Below are positions 52,652 through 62,697 of a stretch of DNA of 64,000 nt, in pieces. The stretch covers positions 3,539,501 through 3,603,500 of the forward strand of contig JADJXG010000001.1 in NCBI GenBank assembly GCA_016715965.1. The letters are read 5' to 3'. The DNA is from Saprospiraceae bacterium. Lineage in GTDB: Bacteria; Bacteroidota; Bacteroidia; Chitinophagales; Saprospiraceae. The translations under genes were made by a program, and so were the position numbers. A model generated the notes under the pieces. That model saw only the letters and a program-made list of their open reading frames with translations. It did not search any database and was not told where the DNA came from. The number at the start of each line of letters is the position of its first letter. Position 1 is the stretch's first letter.

Positions 52652-53113
52652 ATGATGGCATTGCACCAACTTACTTTTGAACAAAAAATACCCACTGAAT
52701 TGAATTCATTGTGGGAATTTATTAGCTCTCCCATGAATCTTGCAAAAATCACTCCCACATCCATGGATTTTAGAATATCAAAACCTTTGACATCAGATTT
52801 AATCTACCCTGGAATGATCATTACATATCAAGTGTCACCTCTATGGGGAATTTCTATGGAATGGGTCACAGAAATAACACAGGTAGTTGAAAAAAAATAC
52901 TTTGTGGATGAACAAAGGAAAGGGCCCTATAAGATTTGGCACCACGAACATCATTTGATACCTCAAAATGATGGCATTTTGATGCGTGACATAATAAGTT
53001 ACCAAATACCCTTTGGTCCTCTTGGAGATCTATTAAATGTGATGATGATCCAAAAAAAAATCATCGATATATTTAAGTATAGAGAAGCTAAGTTAAAAAT
53101 ATTTTTTCCATGA
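52652..53113 (+). CDS. SRPBCC family ligand-binding protein
   Basis: The 153-residue protein has the START/Bet v1-like SRPBCC pattern: LWEFISSPMNLAKITP near the start, GMIITYQVSPLWGISMEWVTEI in the middle and a C-terminal helix. SRPBCC proteins hold hydrophobic ligands in a cavity. It follows the SDR-like gene by 4 bases and is probably translated with it. The initiator may be either of two adjacent ATG codons at 52652 and 52655. The ligand is unknown. Confidence 0.85.
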   Translation: MMALHQLTFEQKIPTELNSLWEFISSPMNLAKITPTSMDFRISKPLTSDLIYPGMIITYQVSPLWGISMEWVTEITQVVEKKYFVDEQRKGPYKIWHHEHHLIPQNDGILMRDIISYQIPFGPLGDLLNVMMIQKKIIDIFKYREAKLKIFFP

Positions 53114-53233
53114 GCTTTTCTTTTTACATATGATTCACAGATGATTTTCCATTGATCATCGTTTATATTTCTGAGTATAAAATCTTAAAAAAAGAGCTTT
53201 TCCAAATTTTCGACTTCAATACATAATTAAAAA

Positions 53234-54778
53234 TCACAACGGAATATTCCCATGCTTCCTCCTTGGTAGATGATCCACCTTATTTTCAAGACTGGAAAAA
53301 GCCCTGATTAGTTTTCGCCGGGTCTCATCGGGATGGATGACTTCATCGATAAAACCGCGTTCGGCAGCAATGTAGGGATTGGCAAATTTTTCAGCGTATT
53401 CTCTTTCCTTTTTAGCGGTGGTAGCAGCCGGATCTACAGATGCATCTATTTCTTTCTTAAAAATGATTTCGCTGGCTCCTCTTGCACCCATCACTGCAAT
53501 TTCTGCGGATGGCCAGGCAAAATTAAAATCAGCTCCAATATGCTTTGAATTCATCACATCATAAGCTCCACCGTAGGCTTTGCGGGTGATCACGGTAATT
53601 CTTGGGACGCTGGCTTCGCTAAATGCATACAATAATTTAGCCCCATTGCTGATAATGCCATTCCACTCCTGGTCGGTGCCCGGTAAAAATCCGGGTACGT
53701 CTTCCAAAACCAACAAGGGTATGTTAAAGCAATCGCAAAAACGAACAAAACGGGCCGCTTTCTTAGACGAATTGACATCAAGACATCCTGCTAAAACCAT
53801 GGGTTGGTTGGCAACTATGCCAATTACTTTTCCGGCCAATCTTGCAAAGCCAACGATGATGTTTTCTGCATACTGTTCGTGAATTTCAAAAAAACTGTCA
53901 GGATCTATAATTGCTCTGATCAATTCTTTCATATCATAAGGCTGGTTGGAATTTTCAGGAATCATTTCTGCCATATTGGACAGCAATTCTACACCTCCTG
54001 TCCAAGGTTTGTCAAGGGCTTTGTCCTCGCAATTTTGCGGCAGGTATGAAAGCAACCTGCGGAGTTTTTCCACACATTCAAGATCATTTTGGGCGGTGAG
54101 ATGGGTCACTCCCGATTTGGAAGCATGGACCGCAGCTCCACCGAGGCCTTCGGAGCTCACCTCCTCATTGGTAACGGTTTTGACCACGTTTGGACCGGTG
54201 ACAAACATATAAGATGTTTCTTCAACCATCAGGATAAAATCCGTCATTGCCGGACTATAAACCGCACCTCCGGCACAGGGCCCCATGATGGCTGAAATTT
54301 GAGGAATGACTCCGGATGCTCTTGCGTTTCGGTAAAAAATATCGGCATAGCCTCCCAAGGACCTGACCCCTTCTTGGATTCTTGCGCCACCGGAATCGTT
54401 TAACCCAATTACAGGAGCACCGTTTTTCATGGCGAGATCCATGATCTTGCAAATTTTTTCAGCATGTGTTTCCGAGAGTGATCCTCCAAAAACTGTGAAA
54501 TCTTGAGAAAAAATATACACCAGACGACCTTCAATGCTGCCATATCCGGTCACCACTCCATCTCCGTAAAACACTTGATCCGACATGCCAAAGTCAGATG
54601 TGCGGTGCGTCACCAGCATTCCTAGTTCTTCAAAACTGCCGGGATCCAAAAGCAATTCAATCCTTTCTCTCGCCGTCAATTTTTTCTTCCTGTGCTGAGC
54701 TTCAATTCTATCTTGCCCGCCTCCCAATTGAGCTGCGGCTTTTTTCTGTTCCAATTCTTCAATTTTCCTGTGCATCAT
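53234..54778 (-). CDS. Acyl-CoA carboxylase carboxyltransferase (beta) subunit
   Basis: This protein of about 514 residues is a carboxyltransferase of the propionyl-CoA/methylmalonyl-CoA carboxylase family. Visible segments include GGGQDRIEAQHRKKKLTARERI near the start, NDSGGARIQEGV and GPCAGGAVYSPA in the first crotonase domain, and ARFVRFCDCFNIPLLVLEDVPGFLPG and KAYGGAYDVM in the second. The first and second halves supply the two oxyanion holes. The alpha (biotin) subunit is not nearby. ATG 54778 (or 54775) is chosen because a -7 element occupies the sequence encoding an earlier in-frame start. Confidence 0.93.
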   Translation of the reverse strand: MMHRKIEELEQKKAAAQLGGGQDRIEAQHRKKKLTARERIELLLDPGSFEELGMLVTHRTSDFGMSDQVFYGDGVVTGYGSIEGRLVYIFSQDFTVFGGSLSETHAEKICKIMDLAMKNGAPVIGLNDSGGARIQEGVRSLGGYADIFYRNARASGVIPQISAIMGPCAGGAVYSPAMTDFILMVEETSYMFVTGPNVVKTVTNEEVSSEGLGGAAVHASKSGVTHLTAQNDLECVEKLRRLLSYLPQNCEDKALDKPWTGGVELLSNMAEMIPENSNQPYDMKELIRAIIDPDSFFEIHEQYAENIIVGFARLAGKVIGIVANQPMVLAGCLDVNSSKKAARFVRFCDCFNIPLLVLEDVPGFLPGTDQEWNGIISNGAKLLYAFSEASVPRITVITRKAYGGAYDVMNSKHIGADFNFAWPSAEIAVMGARGASEIIFKKEIDASVDPAATTAKKEREYAEKFANPYIAAERGFIDEVIHPDETRRKLIRAFSSLENKVDHLPRRKHGNIPL

Positions 54779-54786
54779 ATCAATGG

Positions 54787-54794
54787 CAAAGTTA
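54787..54794 (-). promoter_or_regulatory. -7 element of the carboxyltransferase gene
   Basis: On the minus strand TAACTTTG (54794-54787) matches TAnnTTTG. Transcription from about 54783 would give a leader of about 5 bases to the ATG at 54778. Confidence 0.5.
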
Positions 54795-54946
54795 TACAAT
54801 TTAGGCGGCAACCATTGCTTTGACAGTTGATCAATTGGTATAATTTTATCACTTTAAAGTCAGGTTTGATAAATTCTAGACTTTTGGCTTGGTGAACTTA
54901 TGGTCGAAATTATAATTTATAAACCTTGTTTTCCGTTGATTCCTTC

Positions 54947-55465
54947 ATGAGAAATGCCATTGATTTTAATATAAATCTTATTTTGGTTTTACTTCTGCTG
55001 TCAGATCCTGTATCTGCTCAAAGATATCAAACTGCCATCGGAATGAGAATGGGAAATGATGTTGGCCTGAGCATACAGCAAAAGATTGCTAAATACTGGA
55101 CATTGGAAGGAATCGTCACCAGTACTTTTCAAAATCAGGATTTGGGAATTAAATTATTGGCGGAAAATCACCATCCTGTATTGGGAAAAAGATTCAACAT
55201 GTATTTTGGAGCAGGCCCTCATTTGAAATATATTTATGACAGTACTGAACATCTGCTGCCAGGTTTAGGAATGATTGCAGGGTTGGAAATAACTGTTGGC
55301 AGACTGAATGCTTCTTTGGATTTTCAACCATCTTTTCAATTTGATAAATCAGACAGATTATTTATTCCAAGCACCGCAATGAGCATCCGATATGTTTTGT
55401 TCAAGCAAAAAAAGAAGGAAAGAAAAACATATTTCAGAAAAAACAAAAATAAAAAAAAACATTAG
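54947..55465 (+). CDS. Small hypothetical outer-membrane protein
   Basis: The protein has about 172 residues with a signal peptide (about 1-24, ending VSAQ), a beta-strand-rich body (for example YFGAGPHLKYIYD) and a strongly basic C-terminal tail (KKKERKTYFRKNKNKKKH). It resembles small OmpA-like 8-stranded barrels of Bacteroidota, but I recognise no family. It converges with the DUF4403 gene 15 bases downstream. The ATG at 54947 is preferred since it starts the signal peptide. Confidence 0.6.
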   Translation: MRNAIDFNINLILVLLLLSDPVSAQRYQTAIGMRMGNDVGLSIQQKIAKYWTLEGIVTSTFQNQDLGIKLLAENHHPVLGKRFNMYFGAGPHLKYIYDSTEHLLPGLGMIAGLEITVGRLNASLDFQPSFQFDKSDRLFIPSTAMSIRYVLFKQKKKERKTYFRKNKNKKKH

Positions 55466-55479
55466 GATCCTTGAAATTG

Positions 55480-56850
55480 TTATCTCCTGATCAAAGCAGG
55501 TACATCAATATAATCCACTTTCGCCTTCAGTCTCAAATCAGCCCTGACTGTAAAATACATCCTTTTGTCTTGTATCCAAAAATCCCTGATCATAAAATGA
55601 TCAATGCTCCCGTTTAAAGCTATTCCATTGCTGATAGATTGATTGTTTATAAATTGTTCGGAAGTGCTTATATATTCTAAAATAAAGGAATTTAATTGCA
55701 ATTCAAGTGCTTCTTTAGAAACCTTCTCCACCTTATTTTTAAATACAGCAAATAGTGATTTTGACAATCCTTTCCCGGCCAAAATATCGAGCCTGAATTT
55801 ATCCAATTCTATTTTCTTCGAATCATCTGAGAAAACAGGAGTAAAATGAAGTCTGAATTTTCCCCTAAAATCTCCTGTAGTTTCAAATATTGCTTCGAAT
55901 CGATCTTCAATTCCATCCAGAAAAAGATTATAGATTTTTATTTTGGCCATAGAGCTTCCAAATTCCTGAGTGAGCAATTGTTCTCTCAAAATTTGTTCTA
56001 GATAGGCAAGTGGAATTCTGGATTGAATGGCAAAAACTGAACTGGTATCAGCATACGGTCGGGTGGAAAAGTCCAAACTATACGGTCGCCCTGATATCTC
56101 TGATTCGGAAATCAAATTTTCCAGATAAAAAACAGCAGGCAATGTAATGTATTTATCATCCATGGTTAAAGGTCCGATAGCGAATTCCTGTGGAGAAACA
56201 AATACCTTTAATATTCCATCTTCCGAAGTGTAAAATGGATTCTTAAAATAAGCAATGACTTTACTGCCAATCTCCTTAAGATTTGCTGATGTCATAATCT
56301 GTTGGTCTATGTTCTGTACAAGTTTAGTTTTATATTTCTTGATCAATTGGTTTGCAATCAATTCTACAGGAACAGACATCCCCAAAACCTTAACTGATGG
56401 TGATTTGATCCAATGATATTCCACCAACTCTGTTTTGCTGAGGAATTGATTGTTAAAAACATCAACTTTGGTGTTAAGATGGAGTTCCAGGGTACCTGTG
56501 GCTTTCATATTTTGAAGTTGACCCCTATGCTTTATTTCCAACTGCAGCGGAATGTTAAAATGAATTTCATTCCCCACCGCTTGAACATCTGTATTCTCTT
56601 CAGCCATGATATGACAAAGAAATCCGCCATCCAACAGTAAATCATCTTTGAAAATATGGCCCATTAGTTGCCTGGTGGACCTGTTGAGTTCGGATCGTGA
56701 AATCAGCACCGGAAGATGGATGACACTTAGAGGGATCTGCTCAATATTCATGCTGAGAATTTGTTTCGGTGGAATAAGCTTTCTCTTGCATGAAGAAAAA
56801 GAAAATAGAAAAACCAGGGCACCGAAAATACATAAAATTTTTAGATTCAT
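55480..56850 (-). CDS. DUF4403 family lipoprotein
   Basis: About 456 residues with a lipoprotein signal: hydrophobic segment about 5-18 and lipobox SFSSC with the cysteine at residue 21. The mature part is long and beta-rich, with repeated segments reading like DUF4403 proteins of Bacteroidota (for example LPVLISRSELNRSTRQLMG and IQSRIPLAYLEQILREQL). Its function is unknown; a lipid-binding tubular fold has been suggested for relatives. It follows the MazG-like gene by 13 bases, and ATG 56850 is chosen as the start of the signal. Confidence 0.78.
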   Translation of the reverse strand: MNLKILCIFGALVFLFSFSSCKRKLIPPKQILSMNIEQIPLSVIHLPVLISRSELNRSTRQLMGHIFKDDLLLDGGFLCHIMAEENTDVQAVGNEIHFNIPLQLEIKHRGQLQNMKATGTLELHLNTKVDVFNNQFLSKTELVEYHWIKSPSVKVLGMSVPVELIANQLIKKYKTKLVQNIDQQIMTSANLKEIGSKVIAYFKNPFYTSEDGILKVFVSPQEFAIGPLTMDDKYITLPAVFYLENLISESEISGRPYSLDFSTRPYADTSSVFAIQSRIPLAYLEQILREQLLTQEFGSSMAKIKIYNLFLDGIEDRFEAIFETTGDFRGKFRLHFTPVFSDDSKKIELDKFRLDILAGKGLSKSLFAVFKNKVEKVSKEALELQLNSFILEYISTSEQFINNQSISNGIALNGSIDHFMIRDFWIQDKRMYFTVRADLRLKAKVDYIDVPALIRR

Positions 56851-56863
56851 TGCACTGTTGTCT

Positions 56864-57340
56864 TCAGACAACTTTAAGTTGAGCTGGACTGTAAGAAATA
56901 GATTTTAACACTTTTCCATCCTCTTTGCGATAGACAAGAAACTTATCTTCCTTTTGGACTATTTCAGAAATGGTTTGTTTTTCTTCTAGATATTTTGATT
57001 GCGTGGCCAATGCTTCCTCATAATTATTGCAAGCTTTACTCATATTGGACCTCTGAACTTCGTCAAAGAGAGATTTAAACTGGCTTCCTAAACCAAACTC
57101 CAATATCGCTCCGGACAAAACATATTGCAAATCACATAGAGCATCAGCAATTTCTGTCAGATCCTTATCTTCAATGGCCTGTCTCAATTCCTTCAATTCT
57201 TCTTCAAGCAACGAAAGCCTGAGATCGCAACGCTCTCTGGATGGAATCTGCGCCCTGCTCAGGACAGGCATGTCAAACAAATCGTGAAATGCAGCTACGT
57301 CGTTGAGTGCTGTGGGTTCTTCAAAATGATGATCAGACAT
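56864..57340 (-). CDS. MazG-like (all-alpha NTP pyrophosphohydrolase fold) protein
   Basis: About 158 residues with the EExxE and ExxD metal-binding pattern of all-alpha NTP pyrophosphohydrolases: LEEELKELRQAI, then LTEIADALCDLQYV. These enzymes hydrolyse nucleoside triphosphates, often non-canonical ones, to monophosphates. A C-terminal extension (about 110-158) reads KEDKFLVYRKEDGKVLKS. Start at 57340 is chosen since it precedes the conserved DVAAFHDLFDMP; an earlier start would overlap the kelch gene. It lies between the kelch gene and DUF4403. Confidence 0.83.
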   Translation of the reverse strand: MSDHHFEEPTALNDVAAFHDLFDMPVLSRAQIPSRERCDLRLSLLEEELKELRQAIEDKDLTEIADALCDLQYVLSGAILEFGLGSQFKSLFDEVQRSNMSKACNNYEEALATQSKYLEEKQTISEIVQKEDKFLVYRKEDGKVLKSISYSPAQLKVV

Positions 57341-57398
57341 AAAGAAAAATGATTGAATGGATAAAACCCAAAGATAGCATGGAATGCCAGAACCTATC

Positions 57399-58613
57399 TC
57401 AATGGGAAACCAAAATTTTCCGGGACTTCCATTCTCCATTGATCCAAACGGAAAAAATATAAATCCCAGGAACCAGGGAACTGATATCTAATTTACCATT
57501 GGCAGGAAGAATCATCTGCTCATTCTTACCATAAACATCGGTGACAACAACAGGAAATGATAAATCCAGATTAGCATGATCCAAATAAAGAAATTGATTT
57601 GCTGGATTGGGACTTAAGAAAGCAGGATCCTCCATTAAGATTTGTGAATTGGACAGATCGTCGAATTCATACATCCACAAATCTTTTACATCTCCTTCAT
57701 CAGGAGTCCCACAGGTGAGAAACAATTTGTGACCAATCATAAAAGATCCTGGTGCCCATCTACCTGAGCCGGGATGTGCAGGAAGGTCTGTCCAGCTATT
57801 ACTTGTTGGATCGTATTCCCAAAATTCGCCCGTTCTGAAATTCTGATGGTCCTCTCCTTGTCCGCTCAATAAATATCCTTTGCCATTGTAGCTGAATTGT
57901 GTACCAGCTACCCGACCTTGTGCAGGCAGAGAGGCCACCTGTGACCATAGTTTATTGGCAGGATCGTAACGATACATGTCTTTGTAAATATTTGGTCCGC
58001 TGTGACCAAATCCTACATAGACATACTCCCCGATTTCAAAATAAAACGGATGATGTCTTTTCGGGCCTGGAAATGTATCGAGCTGTGTCCACATTTTCTC
58101 TTTCAAATCATACTCCCAAAAATCCCGCAAGTCTCCTGATTGCGCTCCTCCGGCTGCCAAATACAACTTGCCTTTATGGGCCAGAAAGGCAGGATGCGCT
58201 CTCGGTTCACAAGGACAGGATGGAAGTTCGGTCCATTGTTCTGAATCAGGATCAAATTCCCACAAATCTCTTAAAAAACCCACCTCTGGATTGATTCCGA
58301 AACCCAAATATGCTTTGCCTTCATAGGCCAAACCATAGGCGTAACCCCTTGCCAATCCAGGAAACGTATCCAATTCTTCCCAAGAGTTTAGTTCAGGATC
58401 GTATCTCCAGACATCTTTTAAAAAAAGTGAATTGGTAATCGTATTTCCAGTTGTTACGTAACCTTTGCCGTCCAGGCTAAAAGTAACCGGATGATTGCGC
58501 GCTTGAGCCGAACGAGGCATGGTCTCCATTCTTGTCCAACTCCGCAGCTGCCCTATAACAGGATTGACAAAAAATCCTATGATTCCTAAAAAGTAAAAAA
58601 GCCTCTTCAACAT
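57399..58613 (-). CDS. Kelch-repeat protein with T9SS sorting domain
   Basis: The 404-residue secreted protein has a signal peptide (about 1-21) and about six kelch repeats forming a beta-propeller (recurring GYVTTGN, DVWRYDPELNSWEELD and LWEFDPDSEQWTEL units, about 45-330). It ends in a T9SS type A sorting domain (about 330-404; SPNPANQFLYLDH). Kelch propellers usually bind protein or glycan ligands, and none is known here. It is probably exported through the T9SS. Confidence 0.9.
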   Translation of the reverse strand: MLKRLFYFLGIIGFFVNPVIGQLRSWTRMETMPRSAQARNHPVTFSLDGKGYVTTGNTITNSLFLKDVWRYDPELNSWEELDTFPGLARGYAYGLAYEGKAYLGFGINPEVGFLRDLWEFDPDSEQWTELPSCPCEPRAHPAFLAHKGKLYLAAGGAQSGDLRDFWEYDLKEKMWTQLDTFPGPKRHHPFYFEIGEYVYVGFGHSGPNIYKDMYRYDPANKLWSQVASLPAQGRVAGTQFSYNGKGYLLSGQGEDHQNFRTGEFWEYDPTSNSWTDLPAHPGSGRWAPGSFMIGHKLFLTCGTPDEGDVKDLWMYEFDDLSNSQILMEDPAFLSPNPANQFLYLDHANLDLSFPVVVTDVYGKNEQMILPANGKLDISSLVPGIYIFSVWINGEWKSRKILVSH

Positions 58614-58732
58614 ATCCTATTGTTTAAGCGGTATTAACATATAAAAACAAAGGAATGTTTTACAACCTAAGATCAAGGCTGGTTTTTCGAAAATAAACTT
58701 CTTAACAAGTCTTGATCATTGTTGTAAATTAA

Positions 58733-58758
58733 GAAAAAAAAAGCGGGACTTGCCCGCT
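58733..58758 (-). terminator. Terminator of the TPR protein gene
   Basis: On the minus strand AGCGGG (58758-58753) and CCCGCT (58747-58742) form a stem of six GC-rich pairs with loop CAAGT, followed by a run of nine T. It lies about 28 bases after the TPR gene stop. Confidence 0.85.
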
Positions 58759-58786
58759 CTCATTTATATTTGTTCAAAGAATGATT

Positions 58787-60082
58787 TTATTTTTTGAGTG
58801 CTTCAATTCGTTCTTTATATTGGTTTGACTTTGTGAAGTCTCCTTTTTTTGCGTAAATTTCTTTCAAAGCCACCAAGGTATTCAGGTCGTTTGAATCCAT
58901 TTTAATGGCGGATTCAAAATACGGTAGCGCTTTGTCAAAATACACAAACATTTCTGCTTTTTTTGCCTCGTATCTCTTTGTACCTTCTTTGGTGTAATCA
59001 TTGGCAAGTTCATTCATATCTTTCGATATGATGGCGGCTTTGTTGTAATACAATGCCCCAATGCTATAGGTAGCATTGCTGTTATTGGCATCCTTTTCCA
59101 AAACCTGTGAGTAATATTTCAAACTTTCATTAAAATATTCTTCCGCCTTCGTCTGATCCTTGTTTTCCCACGCCTTTTGGCATAGGTTGTCATAAACGTT
59201 TCCAAGTGTGTTGTAAATGGATAAATTATTGGGCTCCTTGGCAATGGCAAACTTTAATTTATCAATCAGTTCGTTTAATTTTCCTTTCTTTAGAAAATGA
59301 TTGATTTCTGCAAATAGCAAATTGGTTTCATTGGGATATTTACCCCTGCCCTGATCGAGGTATCTCTCTGCCTTGGGCTCATCAGTAGTCGCAAAAATAT
59401 TGTATAGACTTTCATATACTACAGAACCTGCACCTGTACTGTCATTGTAGTTGGCTGCAGCCAGCTCTTCAAAATAAATCCCTGCTGCCTTGTTCTGTTT
59501 GGCGCCTAGAGCACAAACTGCAGCAATGTATTTCTGACGGTTGATGTCATCCTGACTTTGCAAAATAGCTTTTCCCCCATTGGAGACAATTAAGGTGTTT
59601 GCGATAATAACTCCTTCAAAATTTTTGTAAGCACCATTGAGATCTCCTGAATTGTAAAGAACCGATCCAAAATTATTGAGATACTGCACGGTTTCATTCA
59701 AAGCTTCATTGATGTCTTTTTTCTCAAAGCTTTTGATGGCGAGTTCACTGGCCCTTTTCAATGCTTCCAAAGCAGTGACAGCAGCCATTGGATATTCAAG
59801 TTTGGATTTAGGGTTTACGACGAGCTTTACGTTGTCCGTACCGGCAAGCTCATTGTACACCTTTCCCTTGGTAACCCAGGTCTTGTACATACCACTAACA
59901 CCCTCATCCAGGACAGCGGCATCGATCAGCTGTCTGGCTTCCTTCAGCTTATCTTCATTGTTGCGGGTATCCAACAAATAAATACCCAAAAGGCGATCTG
60001 CTTTTTTTACATCCTTCTCTGGTTCTTGCGCCCATATATTGATCGAAAATACCAGCGCTATGACAAACAAAACATTTTTCAT
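58787..60082 (-). CDS. TPR-repeat protein, exported
   Basis: The 431-residue protein has a signal peptide (about 1-18, ending WAQ) and at least three recognisable tetratricopeptide-like repeats (around 110-150, 270-330 and 390-431). The first half is helical and resembles other exported TPR proteins of Bacteroidota. TPR domains mediate protein contacts, and no partner is known. It lies downstream of gyrA on the same strand with an 85-base gap and may be read from the same message or its own promoter. Confidence 0.8.
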   Translation of the reverse strand: MKNVLFVIALVFSINIWAQEPEKDVKKADRLLGIYLLDTRNNEDKLKEARQLIDAAVLDEGVSGMYKTWVTKGKVYNELAGTDNVKLVVNPKSKLEYPMAAVTALEALKRASELAIKSFEKKDINEALNETVQYLNNFGSVLYNSGDLNGAYKNFEGVIIANTLIVSNGGKAILQSQDDINRQKYIAAVCALGAKQNKAAGIYFEELAAANYNDSTGAGSVVYESLYNIFATTDEPKAERYLDQGRGKYPNETNLLFAEINHFLKKGKLNELIDKLKFAIAKEPNNLSIYNTLGNVYDNLCQKAWENKDQTKAEEYFNESLKYYSQVLEKDANNSNATYSIGALYYNKAAIISKDMNELANDYTKEGTKRYEAKKAEMFVYFDKALPYFESAIKMDSNDLNTLVALKEIYAKKGDFTKSNQYKERIEALKK

Positions 60083-60167
60083 TTTTATTGATTTTTTAAA
60101 CTTTAATTGCTTAGACTTTCAAACATCACCCAGGTTAACAGGAGTTTGGTTAAAAATCCGTGAAAAA

Positions 60168-62669
60168 TTATTCTTCTTCCCCAATAAATTCTTGCTCAAT
60201 AACAGGCCCAAGCGTTTCTTCTTCCTCCTGATCGACCATGGCCAGATCTGCAATAGCGTCTCCTTCGCCTAGTCGAATGACCCTCACACCCTGGGTAGCC
60301 CTTCCCATGACCCGGATCGTATCCACCTTAATTCGAATCATCACACCATTGATGGTGGTGATCATCAGCTCATCCGAATCCTGGACATCTTTTATGGCCA
60401 TCAAGTAACCGGTTCTTTCAGTGACCTGAATGGTTTTAACACCTTTGCCACCACGATTCGTTATCCGGTAATCCTCCAAATAAGACCTCTTCCCATTTCC
60501 CTTTTCAGAAACCACCAGAATGGTGGCTTTGGTATCTAAAGGATCTACACAAACCATTCCTACAACAGCATCATCTTTTGATTTGTCGAGGGTAATTCCT
60601 TTGACACCGGCCGCATTTCTTCCCATAGAACGAACTGTGGATTCCGGAAAACGGATGGCACGACCCATCCGATTGGCAATGATGATTTCATTGGAACCAT
60701 TGGTCAATTTGGCCTCCATCAATTGATCTCCTTCATTGATACTGATCGCAATAATTCCATTAACCCTAGGTCTGCTAAAGTCTTCAAGTGGGGTCTTTTT
60801 AATGGTTCCGTTTCTGGTACAAAACATGATGAAATGTTTTTCCAAAAATTCCTTATCCGACAAATTTTCAATATTGATATAAGCCCTCACCCTATCCTCC
60901 TTTTGGAATGCAATCAGATTTTGAATAGATCGTCCAAGTGATGTTTTGTTGGCTTCAGGAATTTCATAAACTCGAAGCCAGTAGCATTTTCCAAGTTCTG
61001 TAAAAAACAAAAGATAATTATGGTTAGAGGCAATAAACATGTGCTCAATGAAATCTTCGTCTTTGGTTCTGCTTCCGGTAGAGCCGCGCCCTCCTCTGCT
61101 CTGAGTTTTGTATTCAATGGTCCTAGTTCGTTTAATGTAACCAAGATGAGAAATGGTAACAACCACCTGGTCGTTGGCAATCATATCCTCCATGTTGATT
61201 TCACCTTCAGCCTGTTGAATTTCTGTTCGGCGATTGTCTCCATATCGATCTTTAATGACCGTCAGTTCCTCTACGATGATATCTCGCTGTAACGATTCGT
61301 CAGCAAGGATGGCTTCCAGACGGGCAATTTCCTTCATCAATTCGTCATACTCTTCACGGATTTTATCTCTCTCTAAACCCGTCAATCGCTGCAAACGCAT
61401 ATCTAAAATAGCCTTGGCTTGAATCTCGCTCAAATTGAACTGTGACATCAAACCTTCCTTTGCAATATCCGGAGTTTTGGACGCCCTGATCAAGGCAATT
61501 ACTTCATCCAGATGATCCAAAGCGATCAACAAACCTTCCAAGATATGGGCCCTGTCCCGGGCTTGCCTCAACTCATATTGTGTTCGTCTGACAATTACCT
61601 CCAGTCTGAATTTGACAAACTCGCTCAAGAGCATTTTCAGTCCAAGGGTCAAAGGTCTTCCGCCAACAAGTGCGATGTTATTGATACCAAAAGAGCTTTG
61701 GAGCAATGTGAATTTGTACAAAAGACTTAGGATTACATTGGCCATTGCATCCTTTTTTACCTCGATGATGATCCTCATTCCGTTCCGGTCAGACTCATCT
61801 CGGACATCGTGGATACCTACTATTTTTTCCTCATTGACAAGTTCGGCAATTTTTTCAATAAGGTTCGCTTTATTGACCTGAAAAGGAATTTCAGAAATGA
61901 TGATGGTCTCGCGGTTGTCGATGATTTCTATTTCTGCTCGACCTCTTACCACCACCCGACCTCTTCCGGTTTCATAGGCTTCACGGATTCCATTCACTCC
62001 ATAGATGATGCCTCCAGTTGGCAGATCTGGGGCCGGAATATATTCCATTAATTCATCCGTACTGATTTCAGGATTGCGGACCAAAGCGATGGTGCCATCG
62101 CATACTTCTCTGAGATTGTGAGGAAGCATGTTGGTCGCCATCCCTACTGCAATTCCAGAAGACCCGTTGACCAACAGATTGGGAAACTTGGCGGGAAGTA
62201 CAGTTGGTTCCTCCAATGAATCATCAAAATTCAACCTAAAGTCCACAGTTTCTTTTTCGATTCCTTCCAAAAGTTCATCTGAAATTCTGGCCAATCTGGC
62301 TTCGGTATATCTCATAGCTGCCGGAGAATCACCATCCACAGAACCAAAATTGCCCTGACCATCGATTAAGGGATTTCTCATGCTCCACTCCTGCGCCATC
62401 CTTACCATCGCATCATACACACTGGAATCTCCGTGCGGATGATATTTTCCAAGGACCTCCCCAACAATTCTGGCCGATTTTTTATAAGGTCTGTTGTACC
62501 GCATCCCCAAATCGTGCATTCCGTACAAAACCCTTCGGTGAACTGGCTTTAATCCATCCCTCACATCTGGCAAGGCCCGGGAGACGATGACCGACATGGA
62601 ATAATCAATATAGGCTGTTTGGAGTTGTGTCTCAATATTAACCGGTATAATTCTGTCTAATTCTGACAT
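60168..62669 (-). CDS. gyrA: DNA gyrase subunit A
   Basis: GyrA breaks and rejoins DNA to introduce negative supercoils. The 833-residue protein is full length. The catalytic Tyr121 is in GDSPAAMRYTEARL. The quinolone-resistance region reads GKYHPHGDSSVYDAMVRM with Ser82 and Asp86 at the positions of E. coli Ser83 and Asp87, so no resistance substitution is seen there. The C-terminal domain carries a GyrA-box variant, QSRGGRGSTG, which favours gyrase over topoisomerase IV. A strong consensus promoter lies upstream. Confidence 0.96.
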   Translation of the reverse strand: MSELDRIIPVNIETQLQTAYIDYSMSVIVSRALPDVRDGLKPVHRRVLYGMHDLGMRYNRPYKKSARIVGEVLGKYHPHGDSSVYDAMVRMAQEWSMRNPLIDGQGNFGSVDGDSPAAMRYTEARLARISDELLEGIEKETVDFRLNFDDSLEEPTVLPAKFPNLLVNGSSGIAVGMATNMLPHNLREVCDGTIALVRNPEISTDELMEYIPAPDLPTGGIIYGVNGIREAYETGRGRVVVRGRAEIEIIDNRETIIISEIPFQVNKANLIEKIAELVNEEKIVGIHDVRDESDRNGMRIIIEVKKDAMANVILSLLYKFTLLQSSFGINNIALVGGRPLTLGLKMLLSEFVKFRLEVIVRRTQYELRQARDRAHILEGLLIALDHLDEVIALIRASKTPDIAKEGLMSQFNLSEIQAKAILDMRLQRLTGLERDKIREEYDELMKEIARLEAILADESLQRDIIVEELTVIKDRYGDNRRTEIQQAEGEINMEDMIANDQVVVTISHLGYIKRTRTIEYKTQSRGGRGSTGSRTKDEDFIEHMFIASNHNYLLFFTELGKCYWLRVYEIPEANKTSLGRSIQNLIAFQKEDRVRAYINIENLSDKEFLEKHFIMFCTRNGTIKKTPLEDFSRPRVNGIIAISINEGDQLMEAKLTNGSNEIIIANRMGRAIRFPESTVRSMGRNAAGVKGITLDKSKDDAVVGMVCVDPLDTKATILVVSEKGNGKRSYLEDYRITNRGGKGVKTIQVTERTGYLMAIKDVQDSDELMITTINGVMIRIKVDTIRVMGRATQGVRVIRLGEGDAIADLAMVDQEEEETLGPVIEQEFIGEEE

Positions 62670-62697
62670 AAATTTCGATGGGTATTTTTAAAGAGTG

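Noticed and set aside
60168..62669. Topoisomerase IV subunit A (ParC) instead of GyrA
   Set aside because: The C-terminal GyrA-box variant QSRGGRG and the overall length favour gyrase.
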